From Cryptomeria japonica (lineage: Eukaryota > Streptophyta > Pinopsida > Cupressales > Cupressaceae), in the NCBI RefSeq assembly GCF_030272615.1, contig NC_081410.1, forward strand, positions 256,913,533 through 256,977,532: 64,000 nucleotides of DNA. Direction: 5' to 3'. The notes under the pieces were generated by a model. The model was not told the origin of the DNA. It searched no databases and saw only the letters and a list, made by a program, of their open reading frames with translations. The number at the start of each line of letters is the position of its first letter. The stretch's first letter is position 1. A program made the translations under genes and the position numbers. This document shows positions 22,011-32,821 of this stretch, piece after piece.

Positions 22011-25000
22011 CTAAACTAAGTTTAGACCTTGCAAAAACTTAGCATTGTCAGAAATTATGGTCTTAGTCTGTCGGATCATACCAGTGAGATAATGCATTTG
22101 TTTCTCTGGTGATCTTTCTCCTTGAATAGTTGCCTTGGTTAGCTCATTCTGGTGTGTTATTAAGTTGTCCAATCTAGGACCAAGCTTGTTCTTCAACTCC
22201 CAGGTTTTCATTCTTAGCCTTGCTTTCTCCCTTTCTAATTTCTCAATCTTCTCTTCATAGATTGCCATTTCCTAATTCAAAACTGAAGTAAGTTCTAAAG
22301 AACCAATCATATTATCAGTTATATCATCAATTTCCTTTTGTGTTTTCCTTATTTCCTCATCAATATCCTCGATTATATGGTGAGGCTTACATGCTTCCCT
22401 GTACAACTCTTTGTATTCCAGAATGGTGGAATTTAGTGTCGGTAACAAAGAATCAATCTGTCTTGTATAGTCTTTAATTGTCCTGTCAAAGAATTCATCT
22501 TTCTCCTTATTCACTCTTTCCTTAACGGTCTCTTCATTTACTTTATCCAAAGTTTGAATGTTAGAAGAAATAAATTTGGACAATGTGTCCAATTTACCAT
22601 AAGATCCATCAATATGATCAACTTTACATGTCGGTGCAATCATTTGCAAAATTGGTAAAGTATCATCAATGGCCTTAAATGTTAAGGCATTGCATTCTGT
22701 AATCTTCTTTATTGAATCTAAAAGTACATCTGTAACATTCTTTGATATATAATCCATAGTAGAGGTGCTAGGTGGAGTGCTTGGTTCTACAATCAGTTTC
22801 TTTTCTTCTCCAGATGTCTGCACAGTTATCTTGACCACTTCTTTTGTCTTATCCGCAACCTTACTTTCAACCTTACTTTATGTCTTACTATCTGCTGGTT
22901 CAGATATATTCTGTTCATGCCCTATTTTCATTCCAGTTTCTGCTTCTGCTTCTTCTTGTGTTTCTGCCTATATTTCATTGTTAAGCTGAGTATCATTAGG
23001 GATGGATTCCAATTTCTTAACTTTAGTTGTTTCCCTTTCCATTACAATATTAAAATCCTGAGTGTCCACATTCATGGTAAAAAGAATGTCTGACTCCGGA
23101 TCAACATTATCTACTTTTGCTTCCTCTGACTTATCTTCTCCAAGTTGACTATCCATTTGTGTCAGTGCCTTTGAAGTTATTGGTGGGGTGTCCTATGCCA
23201 TTGGTGGTAGCTTATCCTTAACCGTGATATCCGGTATACTGCCAATTTTGCCTTTACCTTTATCTTTCTGATATACCTTAGTAAATGACTTATCCACCTT
23301 TTGTTTGTCTAACTCTTCTTTCTTCTCTCTCTCAACAAAAAATATGTCCCACTTATCAGCCATTTCATCTACAATTTCCTTAACTCTGCCAGCCATAAGA
23401 CTAACTTGTCGGTGACCACTCACAAAAATAGTTATATTGGCTTCAGATATAAGGTCATCAATTTCCTACTTGGAATTAACAGGATGCACAGCTAATAGAG
23501 CTTCTACCTTCAATTTCTTATCAAGTTCCATAATAGACATTCCCTTTGCTTCTAATCTTAAGTACAAATCATTTGGTAGAACATCTATTACCTCAATAAG
23601 GACCTTCTTGTAGATATCTAGATAAAAAATAATACTTTCCTCTATAGTTTCCTTATTTGAATCTTTAAAAGAATGATAAAATTTATTTACATTATTGAGG
23701 TTACCATCTTGGGTGATTTCATTGACTAACTCTTCCGGTGAAAGAGTATCTAGTTCCTTTGGTTCAGATTTCTTCTTTGGAGTAACTTTATTCTTAGGAC
23801 CACTAGGCTCTCTTACAGCCTGTTGCTTCTTTCTGAGTGTCCTTGATTTCTTAGGAGATGGAGTAGGTGTCGGTGAGGGTTTTCTTTTCTTCATATCCAC
23901 TCTCTTAAATTTAGTTGCCTTGTCATTGTCAGAGTCAGATGAGGTAGCCACAAGAGAGATATGTGCTACCGATTGTTGTTTAGTTTTTCTTTCTTTTTAA
24001 ACAACATCTTTCATCAGATCTAGTTTCAATAATCCCTTCTTGACAATCTCAAAAAACTTAGAAGCATCTTTCATTTCCTTTTCTCTTTTCTTCCTCTACT
24101 TCATCATAGAAACACCACTTTCTATAGTTTCAGCATTACCAAATATCTCCTCTGTTGGTTCCGATGGAGCATCTAGGAGTATTTTAGCACATGAATCCAC
24201 CTCATATCCCATCTCTATAATCTAGATAGTTCTAGGTCTAACTGCATCCTTCCAAACTTCATCTCTTTTGATAACAAAGTATATTTGTTTATCATACTTA
24301 TCAACAATGCTTTGGGGAATCCTGTCCCTTTGTCTCATTTTTTCTTGAAAATTCTTGAAATACTCTTTTCCCAGTTTGTCACTATCAGATGCCATGCTAG
24401 TAATTTCCTCCTTTATCTATTTTCCAATAGAAATATCATAGGAAAAATCCTTATGTCCAATACCGGGAATCTCCTTTGAGAAGCAAAGAATTAAACACAC
24501 AATTAGATTTGCAAATTTAAAGGTTCCCTTCTTATCTCCTTTTATTTTATCCAAATTCTCTAGCAATTCATCCTTTAACCATTCACAGATGTCAATTTTA
24601 GCATTATTTATAATCATCTCATGAGCACTATGAATGCAGGAACTAGATACAAAATTTAGTTTGTTAGTATGAGCAACTTTATATCCAATGACCATACTTG
24701 CAAATTTAACATTGTTATCTTTTATATCATTAACCCTAAGTGACCGGTTGTCAAATGTTGCACCGGTTAAGCTCATAACCTCCTTGTTTGGAATTTTCTT
24801 TTTCTTGTCAGGCCTAGTGCTGGTGGAGGGTAAACCAATAATAGCTCTTATAGCTTCCTTAGTGATCTTAAATATTGAATCTAACCACATAAATTCATTG
24901 TGAACCCTGATAAGAACACAACGGATGGTTTCATTTGAGAATTTTGGTATATGAAGGATGTTAGTGAACCCTAAATCCTCAAAAATCTTGTGTTTCAGTT

Positions 25001-25262
25001 TAACTACACCATGTTTATCTGTAATAACATTCATGAACATATTCTTCAAATCTTCGGACCCTAAACTTTCATTGTTACAATGTATGTATGCCCTAGGGTG
25101 TTTAGCAAACGCGACTCCCTTTGGGATTCTAGAAAATGCACCAATGGAGTCATCCAATTTTTCTATCTTAGGAATTATTTTGAAAATGGGTCTAGGTCAT
25201 TTTATGTTTTCCAAAATGGTAGGGTTTGCAACGAATTCGGGAACAAAAGATGAAGATGCCAT
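22011..25262 (-). pseudogene. N1 ORF2: ~1,084-codon protein of unknown function
   Basis: An ATG at 25262 (MASSSFVPEFVANP) opens one frame that runs to the TAG/TAA at 22011 with about seven in-frame stops and no net frameshift, since all open pieces share the frame. Residues ~1-280 look globular and include ITKEAIRAIIGLP and a hydrophobic helix near FANLIVCLILCFSKE. Residues ~450-480 are basic and Pro-rich (KPSPTPTPSPKKSR), a possible nuclear localisation signal. Residues ~800-1,083 are charged and predicted coiled coil by eye (KIEKLEREKARLRMK). No DSG, DDE, YVDD or zinc motif is present. N2 keeps the same N-terminus (58990-59340). The architecture recalls extra ORFs of plant retroelements such as Athila ORF1-like proteins, but I cannot assign it. 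Confidence 0.75.
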
Positions 25263-25566
25263 TGCATAAGATAAATACCTTTTAGCTAATAAATCCTTGA
25301 ATGCTTTTGAAAAACCTTTGTTGCTTCGCCTTTGGGATGCCTTGATCAATTTCTCTCTCTTTGAATGCTTGAATGCTTGGTGAGATGAAATGAGAAGTTA
25401 CAGTGCCTTCATAACCAAAAAGTTAACTTACAACTGCAATAAATGCTTTGTCGGTGAAGTGAAAACTCCATATATCTGTCGGTAAAGAATAATTATAACT
25501 TCTTACCACCAAATGAGGGTAAATGCATGATTTTCAATTTGTTGCCTTACCCCTAAGGATTATTCC
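25263..25566 (-). other. N1 gap between ORF1 and ORF2
   Basis: About 304 bp with no open frame of note. In N2 the same gap is about 359 bp. It probably forms the leader of ORF2. Confidence 0.5.
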
Positions 25567-25570
25567 TTAG
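25553..25570 (-). promoter_or_regulatory. Hairpin at the ORF1 stop codon of N1
   Basis: CTAAGGATTATTCCTTAG is a perfect 7-bp stem with a 4-nt loop. The ORF1 TAA (25567-25569) lies inside the stem. N2 has CTAAGGAAGATGCCTTAG at the same place (58627-58644). Confidence 0.55.
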
Positions 25571-26682
25571 TTAGATGAAGAATCTCTTGCTGGTGCAGGA
25601 TTGCTCTATTCTACTGGTGCAGTGACAGATTCATTGGTTCTCTGATCTCTCTTCCTAATCCATTACTTAGTGAATTCTTGCTTGATTTCATTCACCTTTT
25701 CTTTACCTTTGTCCATAGATCCTTTATTGTTGGTTGGTACAGTCTTACTTCTACAAAATTTTGCAATATGCCCAATCTTGTTACATGCATAACAAGTTAC
25801 ATTGTTTCTTTGAATAGTTTTTCCATAACCTTGACCGGTTTGAGTTCTGCATTGATTAGATAAATGTCCAAATCTACAATAAACATAACATTTCACATTC
25901 ATTATGCAATTGTCTGAGTTATGACCATTTTTATTGCATTTGGAACATTGATCGGTGGGTAAATTTGTATTCTGATTATTCCTAATTCTGCACTGATTTT
26001 CTCTATGACCAAATTTGTTGCAATTAAAACATTTCCCATTGAATTTATAAGCATTATGTTGCCTTACCGGTTTGCTATGATCATGATTGTTTGCAGTCCC
26101 GAAACTTTCTCCATGTTCAAATCCAAGTCCAATTGTTTCTCCATCAGGTTTCTAACTTTTCAACATATCATCAAGCTTGTCTGAACTCTTCTTGAATTTG
26201 TCTTTGTATTCATTTGCAACCACCAACTCACTTTCCAAAGTCCTAACTTGTCTCACAAGTTCCTCTTTGTCATGTTGCATGTGAATCAAATCTATTTTGA
26301 GCATATCATTTTCATAACTGAGCCGTAGAGATTCATCTGATCTTTCATTAAGTCTTCTGGCCAAATCTTCTTCATTCCTCTTCCTATCTTCAATATCCTT
26401 GCATAGTGTCATTGTTAAATCTTGTATCTCATTCTTCATGTTATTGTTCTTTTGTCTCAATTTCTCAGCAATATCTCCAAGAGTTTCCTTTTCTTCATCA
26501 TCTTAATTTTTCAATTGCACATGTAATTCTTTTCTCTTATTCTTTGCTATAACCAGGTTATCTTGAAGTGCTTTGATGAATTCCCGAGCAGTTATGAGTT
26601 CATCTTCTAGTTTGATATTCTTCAATTTTTCTACATCAAAATCTTCAAGAGCTCCTTCTAGCTGTTGTCTCAAACTTTCCAT
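25567..26682 (-). pseudogene. N1 ORF1: gag-like protein with coiled coil and four CCHC knuckles
   Basis: The frame runs from ATG 26682 (MESLRQQLEGALEDFDVEKL) to the TAA at 25567, 372 codons with a few stops (26503, 26152, 25663 and one more near 25605) and no net frameshift. Residues ~1-180 are strongly heptad-like and charged. Then come four zinc knuckles: CFNCNKFGHRENQC (about 25990-26031), CSKCNKNGHNSDNC (25909-25952), CYVYCRFGHLSNQC with the second Cys lost (25840-25885) and CYACNKIGHIAKFC (25765-25806). It is likely the nucleocapsid/capsid protein that packages the element RNA. Start choice: first ATG after the PBS that matches N2. A frame extending from 26931 lies in the LTR and is not used. 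Confidence 0.85.
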
Positions 26683-26734
26683 CGGTACCGGTTTCAGAAT
26701 CTTCCTCAAGTTGTTAGGCTTCTGCAAATAGAGG

Positions 26735-26753
26735 ACTAGGCTCTGATACCAAT
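26735..26753 (-). promoter_or_regulatory. N1 primer-binding site
   Basis: The minus strand reads TTGGTATCAGAGCC directly after the LTR end TCTAACA. It matches the initiator-Met tRNA complement. Confidence 0.85.
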
Positions 26754-27623
26754 TGTTAGATATTTGACCAGTCCCAAAGACACTGAGAGGGGGGTGTGAA
26801 TCAGTGTCTAACCGATGGATGAAAAATTTAAACTTGTTTGCAACTTTACAACCCAAATTAATATACCGATAAACAAATAATAATGTTGTAAAGAGAAATA
26901 AAAGTATAACCATCAATGCACACCATAACACAAATATTTTTCACAAGGAAACCCGGTAGGGGAAAAACCTCCATGGGATTTGTGACCCACAATATTTACT
27001 CACTAGCCAATATGAATAAATATTACTTGTACAATAGGGGTTTGCACATGCAGGAAGGCCAACAACCTAGAGCTCACTGCTCAATACAAAAATGGAGTCT
27101 CACTTACTACAATTGGATGGTTAAATCCAATGACAATGTACTGCTCAAAATAGCATCTGCAATGCTGGATTCAATACTGGTTTAATCTCTAACTAATACC
27201 TCTGTCATAAACCTTGCTTCGCTCTGCTCTACTTTTTATTCGCTCATAGGATAATTACATCAAAAAGCATATACAGTTCATTCGCTATCATAACCTATCA
27301 CATATCATATATCGCTTCCTTACATTACCCAATTATAATTTTATAATGACCTACAAGATCTCATACATAGATGAGTCCTTACAATACATCATGTCGACTA
27401 TACAAATATATTTACAATACAAAACAATATTATTTGAAGTCGGCTAGAGTGCCGGTATAGTTTGTTTTTTGGTGTAGACTGGATGCCGGTGTGAATAACC
27501 TTGTGGTTCCTGCTGGTGCTGGTAGATGATGTCTGTTGCCGATGTAACCTGTGAACCATGGCACCAATTGGTTGCCATCAATGACAATATCAACTATTCT
27601 CATCTGAGTGTATAATACCAATA
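26754..27623 (-). repeat. N1 5' LTR
   Basis: 870 bp, TGTTAGATATT...TACCAATA (terminal CA changed to TA), followed by GGATC (27624-27628). Confidence 0.9.
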
Positions 27624-27628
27624 GGATC

Positions 27629-28180
27629 AAGGAATGTGTGATAGTCACAAAGTAACGTACCAAGACAGACACCCAAAATACTCGTGCCCCAAAACTTCAT
27701 GAATCACACCACAAACAAGAAAAAAAACAAAATACCATAAACCATCACAGGCACTCTCATCACTTGTGGATATCCTCGAGTAGCATAGGAACATGAACAA
27801 AGATAAATTAAAGAATGATAAGACTCACTAGACCAAGTGAGTTAGTAGCCATTTTGATTTGGTTGTCAAAGTTGATAGCTTTTTTATAGGACAATCATGA
27901 TGTCTGGTTTCAAGAATGAAGTACCCCATTTAAGAAGGACATTGTCTAGTTTTGAGTATACCACACCCTGTATAAGACACGTGAAAGTTGATAAGGGAAT
28001 GGTAATATTGATTAAATGATTGATGTGACAAGTTGATCTATTTGATTGTTGACTTGATTCATAGATTGTCTGTTGTGTGATTTGAAAAGCGCAATGTTTT
28101 ATGGGTATTTTGTCTGTGTCTGCTGAAATGTTTGTCTATTGCAAAGGACAGTTTATTGATGGACAAAATAGATGATTGTT
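27629..28180 (-). other. G2 3' internal region, continued
   Basis: No gene. GAGTATACCACACCCTGTAT (27954-27973) recurs at 63185-63204 in G4, and AGCATAGGAACATGA (27783-27797) resembles 63008-63022. Confidence 0.55.
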
Positions 28181-28189
28181 TTTGGCATT

Positions 28190-28345
28190 TTGACTGTTTT
28201 GAAAATTTTAGAGTTTTGTGATTTTTTTTGGAAAGTTTATTTCGGACAATATTTGGATGTTTTTGGGGAAAAAATTTAAATGTTATTTGGATGTTTTTTT
28301 TTCTTTTTCCAAGACAATATTTGGATGTTTTTGTATTTTTTAAGG
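28190..28345. repeat. T-rich minisatellite in G2
   Basis: Repeats of GACAATATTTGGATGTTTTT type, a drifted relative of the 16181 and 63470 repeats. The minus ORF across 28059-28403 is a repeat artefact. Confidence 0.55.
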
Positions 28346-29562
28346 AAATCTTTCTATGTACATGCATCATTCTTTGATCTTGCAGTGAGAAGAAATCCAT
28401 CAATTGATCATGATAAGAGAATTCCCCCCAATGTCTAGCAAGGTAGGGACATTATAGATGGATGAATGGATTGATGAAATTTCAATGGATAGAGGGAAAA
28501 TAAGGGAAGCATATTATGGAATCAAAGCTAAGTTGGTTCCCAAGGACTGACTGGTAATAAAATAATATGTGTTTTCCAAGCTAAGGGATTAGACATAACA
28601 AGATAATATGATAACATGGTGCATTGGATGACATGTGGTCCATACGAAGAGACATGTCAAGAAGTTTTTTGAAAATATTTTTGCATTTTTCCATTATTCC
28701 TTATCTTTGGTCAAGATCAAGGGATGCATTTGGATGGGATAACAGTAGGACATGGATATGAAAAGAAAGATCAAAAAATGGATAAGGAATATTAATAGGA
28801 TGAGGGTGTGATAAGGGAATCAATATGGACAAAAAGGATATGGAAAAGGTGAAGCAGATAGGATGGGTGATGCATAGGAATATCCTTAGCCTTGTCGAGA
28901 TCAAAGGTGGAAAAGGAAATATGGATACAAATAAGGATGATGGACATCAAAGATGAAGGATAATGAAGGATGTGATGGATAGGATATGCTAGTATAAAAT
29001 GAGTGGAACCTGTCCCCAAGTATGGAATGCATGAAGATGAAGGATTACACATGACACTTGTTTATCAGGTTTTCATCATGGTACTTGCCCAAGGTGCCTA
29101 TTTGCCAAGTTTTCACCAGCTAAAAAACTATTTCTCTTTACTATTTTTTTTGTCGCACAAGATGCCTATTTGCCAGGTTTTCATCAAGGCGATTCTCTTT
29201 TGATATTTTATTCTTTTCCTTTTTTTTCATTTTCTCAAAAGAGAATGGATGCATGATAGGAAATAAAGAAAGGACTCAAGTGTATTTTTGTTTGGATTGT
29301 ACCCTTGAAACATGTGTTGCAATAGACCATGGCTATGATGATATGCTCAAATATGTTGATAGGATAATGAAATGGATGTTTGGATGAAATGGGGTAGGGA
29401 TTTATGCAGGGAATTGGATAAGAGGGATGAAACGGTGGAAAAGAGGTGTTGGATAATGGATGGAATGTTGGATGAATTGTGCATGAGTGGAGGAAAATGT
29501 TGGAGAGATCAACATTGGCACACACCTTGAGGGGTGGTGGAGTGATGGAGGAATTTTGAGGA
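28346..29562 (-). other. G2 internal region related to element A
   Basis: Similar to element A at about 4000-4820 (TTTTCATCATGGTACTTGCCC at 29070 against 4364; GCACACACCTTGAGGGGTGG at 29518). CCCCCAATGTCTAGCAAGG (28425-28443) matches 63764-63783 in G4. No gene. G2 stops at 29562, where the T array begins. Confidence 0.55.
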
Positions 29563-30278
29563 ATGGTCTAATATTATATTATGTAAATTAAATGTGTGTG
29601 AATTTGTGTAGCAGAGGTGGTCATTTGTGATTCTTTTAAGGTGATGCCCTAGTTGAAGTTTTGTGCATTTTCAATGCAAATGAAGGTGTAGAAGTTGAGT
29701 TTCAGTCAATTGATGTTATGGCTGGCCATGTGAAGGTTTTGTGAGAATTTTAAAGTATAATGGGAAGTTTTCCAATTTTTTGCAAGGGTGTGTGAGGTGT
29801 GGAGATGTCATTTTCATCAAATCCTCCTAATTGCAAGCAAAATAATGGTTTCTTGTTTTGGGGTCTTAAAATACATGACTAACCCAAGAGTCTATTGATT
29901 TAATTATTTTTTGACATATTGATCTTATATTTTGAGATTTTGAGTGAATAATACATTATTGAAGGGTAGTTTCTTTGTAAATTGGACCAATTTAGGCCTA
30001 GTTCAAGAGGGGCCAGTCAAAGAACTCTACTTTCTAAAACAAGTGCTTAATATCTTCTGATATATTTGAATGGGCCTTAATGGGTATCAAAAAAATATTT
30101 GGGATCATGGGTATGAGGTGTCTTTGAAAATTTATGCCTATTTCTCAAGTTTGGGAGGTTGCTTGGCAATGAGGGTGAGTTGATGCTAGATAGGTTGAAT
30201 AGGGTTTCATGGTATGATCCATTATTGACATTTGATCAAGTTGAGTTGATCTAGAGGTTGCTAACCTAATTTTTATCA
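29563..30278 (+). repeat. T array LTR1, 5' truncated
   Basis: It aligns with the last ~720 bp of LTR2/LTR3 from GGAATGGTCTAATATTATAT to TTTTTATCA. About 790 bp of its 5' part are missing at the junction with G2. Confidence 0.85.
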
Positions 30279-30281
30279 AAG

Positions 30282-30293
30282 TGGTATCAGAGC
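30282..30293 (+). promoter_or_regulatory. T array primer-binding site 1
   Basis: TGGTATCAGAGC follows LTR1 after three bases. It is a perfect initiator-Met tRNA complement. Confidence 0.85.
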
Positions 30294-31382
30294 TCCGAAG
30301 ATCTGAGCAAGAGAGTTTTGTATTTGTGTGTTTTCATGCAGGTTGAAGAGAGAACCTGGTTACCAAAAGACTAGGTAGAGGAAAAGAGAAGAGACCTAGG
30401 TGAGGCAAGACAAAGTGGAAGAAAGGTTAAAGGGACTTACTCAAGGAAGGAATGGATCAGTTGAAGATGTATTTGCAAGGTGAGCTTCATCAAAGAAGAG
30501 ACAAGAAAATAAAAGAGAGGACACGATAAGGCAATTGGAGGTTGAGAAAGAGATTAGATAAATAAAGAAAGAAATGGAATGAATAGAAGAAATGGAAAAG
30601 ATACATCAACTTGAGATAGAGAAATTTCTCAAAAGAGAACTCAGTTGGGATTTGACAGTTAGAAAGAAGGTTGTGTGGCCTGTTCAAAGGAAAATTTAGA
30701 AGAGAATACAAGTGAAGGCATTAGAACTAGAGAATGAAGGTACAAGAACCCTTGATAGAGAAGGGTAGTGAACAAACAAAAGAAGGAAAATAAGAAGATA
30801 TAGATGCAGCAGTTAGAGATGAAGAATCATATTTTTAGATAGTATTTGCAGCCATAGAGAGAGAATGGTATGGTAAGGTTGGAGTGGAACAAGTTGGGAT
30901 GACGATAGAGGAATTTATGAAGGATGAGGTTGATAAAATCAATGTTGTTGGTGAAGCAATGGTAGAGAATGATAGTGATCAGATGGATGATCATGTCATT
31001 GATAAGGAATGGCAGGAATTACCAAGAGGAATTGAGAAGCAAAACGCAAATTTTATTGTTACTAATCCAATTATTTTTGTCAATGAATTTTTTATTATAT
31101 TTTTTCCAATGTAGGAACCAAGAAAGGCAACTCAGAAGAAATAACAAATTTTTCTTGATGGGTCCAAATACTTAGGCAAGAGAATGGGAAGGCCAAAGAT
31201 GAAGATGAAGTATAAAGATGGTGCAAGTACCAAGGTTGATGCATGTTTCCAGTACCTTGTACATTGGAAGGCAATACTAGATGAGAGAGAAATTTTTAGA
31301 TCAATGGAAGAAGAGATAAAACATAATCTTGTTGCAGGTCCTCACTGAAGGGACTTTAGTTTAATTTCAATGGGGAGTATGG
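30294..31382 (+). pseudogene. T internal 1: coiled-coil gag remnant and chromodomain-like tail, broken
   Basis: The same ORF as 40840-41661 but with more stops. The open part 30884-31114 ends at a TAG where copy 2 reads CAG. The frame continues to about 31346 with the tail QYLVHWKAILDEREIFRSME. It is followed by a polypurine-like AATGGGGAGTATGG and the LTR2 start at 31383. Confidence 0.6.
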
Positions 31383-32821
31383 TGTAGGAGCACCATAGAG
31401 ACCTAGTTTTGGTCCAAAGGGTCAAACTTTGAATTTTATGTTTGTTTTGTGATATTTTAAGAAAATAAGGCCATTTGAGAAAATTTTGATGTATTGAGAC
31501 CTAATTTGGAAAGTTTTGGGTCCATATGGTTTAAAATGTAAAAGTTGCAAAAAGATGTCATTATTGTCATGATAATTTTTGCAACTTTGAAAGCAACTTT
31601 TTGAAATGTGGTTGAAAGTTATTTTTAAATAGTTTTGAGGTTGTATTCCACTTGTATGGGAATCAATAGGACCTTATCACACCATCCAAGGTTGGTATTT
31701 TTCAAATTGAAGAATTTGCTCAATAAGATTGAAATTTCTTATGCATTTTTGGATGTTGCAGTCTGATTCCTTTCATTTTTGAGTATGAAATTCAACATTT
31801 TTTTATTGGAAACAAATTGGATATTTTAGAGTAGTGAAATAATTAAATTTGGCTTTTGTGGCATTAAATTTTATTCAGATGTGAAGTAGTTATGATCATT
31901 TTATTAACTCCAGTTTCCATATTTTTACAATAACAGTCTTGTTGCAACATTTATTTCCAATTGGTATGGAATAATTAAGTCTCAAGACCAAAATTATTTG
32001 GAAGGGGTGAAATACCTTTCATTTGGAACTAGTTTCATGAATTTTGGTTAAGTTTAGTGCAAGTTATAGCAATTTTTTCTAAAGATTGCCTGTGCAAAGC
32101 CATTAAAGGGGAGTTTGAAAGTCTAAAATGTAGTTTTTGGCCATTCTGCCCATTGTATGCCATTGTAACTTAGGAATGGTCTAATATTATATTATGTAAA
32201 TTAAATGTGTGTGAGTTTGGGTAGCAGAGGTGGTCATTTGTGATTCTTTTAAGGTGATGCCCTAGTTGAATTTTTGTGCATTTTCAATGCAAATGAAGGT
32301 GTAGAAGTTGAGTTTCAGTCAATTGATGTTATGGCTGGCCATGTGAAGGTTTTGTGAGAATTTTAAAGTATAATGGGAAGTTTTCCAATTTTTTGCAAGG
32401 GTGTGTGAGGTTTGGAGATGTCATTTTCATCAAATCCTCCTAATTGCAAGCAAAATGATGGTTTCTTGTTTTGGGGTCTTAAAATACATGACTAACCCAA
32501 GAGTCTATTGATTTAATTGTTTTTTGACATATTGATCTTATATTTTGAGATTTTGAGTGAATAATACATTATTGAAGGGTAGTTTCTTTGTAAATTGGAC
32601 CAATTTAGGCCTAGTTCAAGAGGGGCCAGTCATAGAACTCTACTTTCTAAAACAAGTGCTTAATATCTTCTGATATATTTGAATGGGCCTTAATGGGTAT
32701 CAAAACAACATTTGGGATCATGGGTATGAAGTGTCTTTGAATATTTATGCCTATTTTTCAAGTTTGGGAGGTTGCTTGGCAGTGAGGGTGAGTTGATGCT
32801 AGATAGGTTGAATAGTGTTTC
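31383..32821 (+). repeat. T array LTR2, left part
   Basis: It starts TGTAGGAGCACC and is cut at GTTTC (32817-32821), the target site of copia-2. It contains a perfect 13-nt inverted repeat AAAGTTGCAAAAA/TTTTTGCAACTTT (31541-31553, 31576-31588). Confidence 0.85.

Larger units (their letters stand above)
20906..27623 (-). mobile_element. N1: non-autonomous two-ORF LTR retrotransposon of an unrecognised family
   Basis: LTRs lie at 20906-21773 and 26754-27623, with TSD GGATC at 20901-20905 and 27624-27628. On the minus strand the order is 5' LTR, PBS TTGGTATCAGAGCC, ORF1 (coiled coil, four CCHC knuckles), ~300-bp gap, ORF2 (~1,084 codons, no recognised pol domain), PPT CCAAAGGGGGAGAT, 3' LTR. 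There is no protease, integrase, RT or RNase H motif in the 5-kb interior. LTRs differ by about 7% by eye over 155 bases. A second copy, N2, lies on the other strand at 56520. LTR motifs, PBS and PPT are copia-like, so a copia element may supply the enzymes. Confidence 0.9.

Noticed and set aside
26503-26931. Longer N1 ORF starting at 26931
   Set aside because: The start is inside the 5' LTR and upstream of the PBS. N2 supports the ATG at 26682 equivalent.
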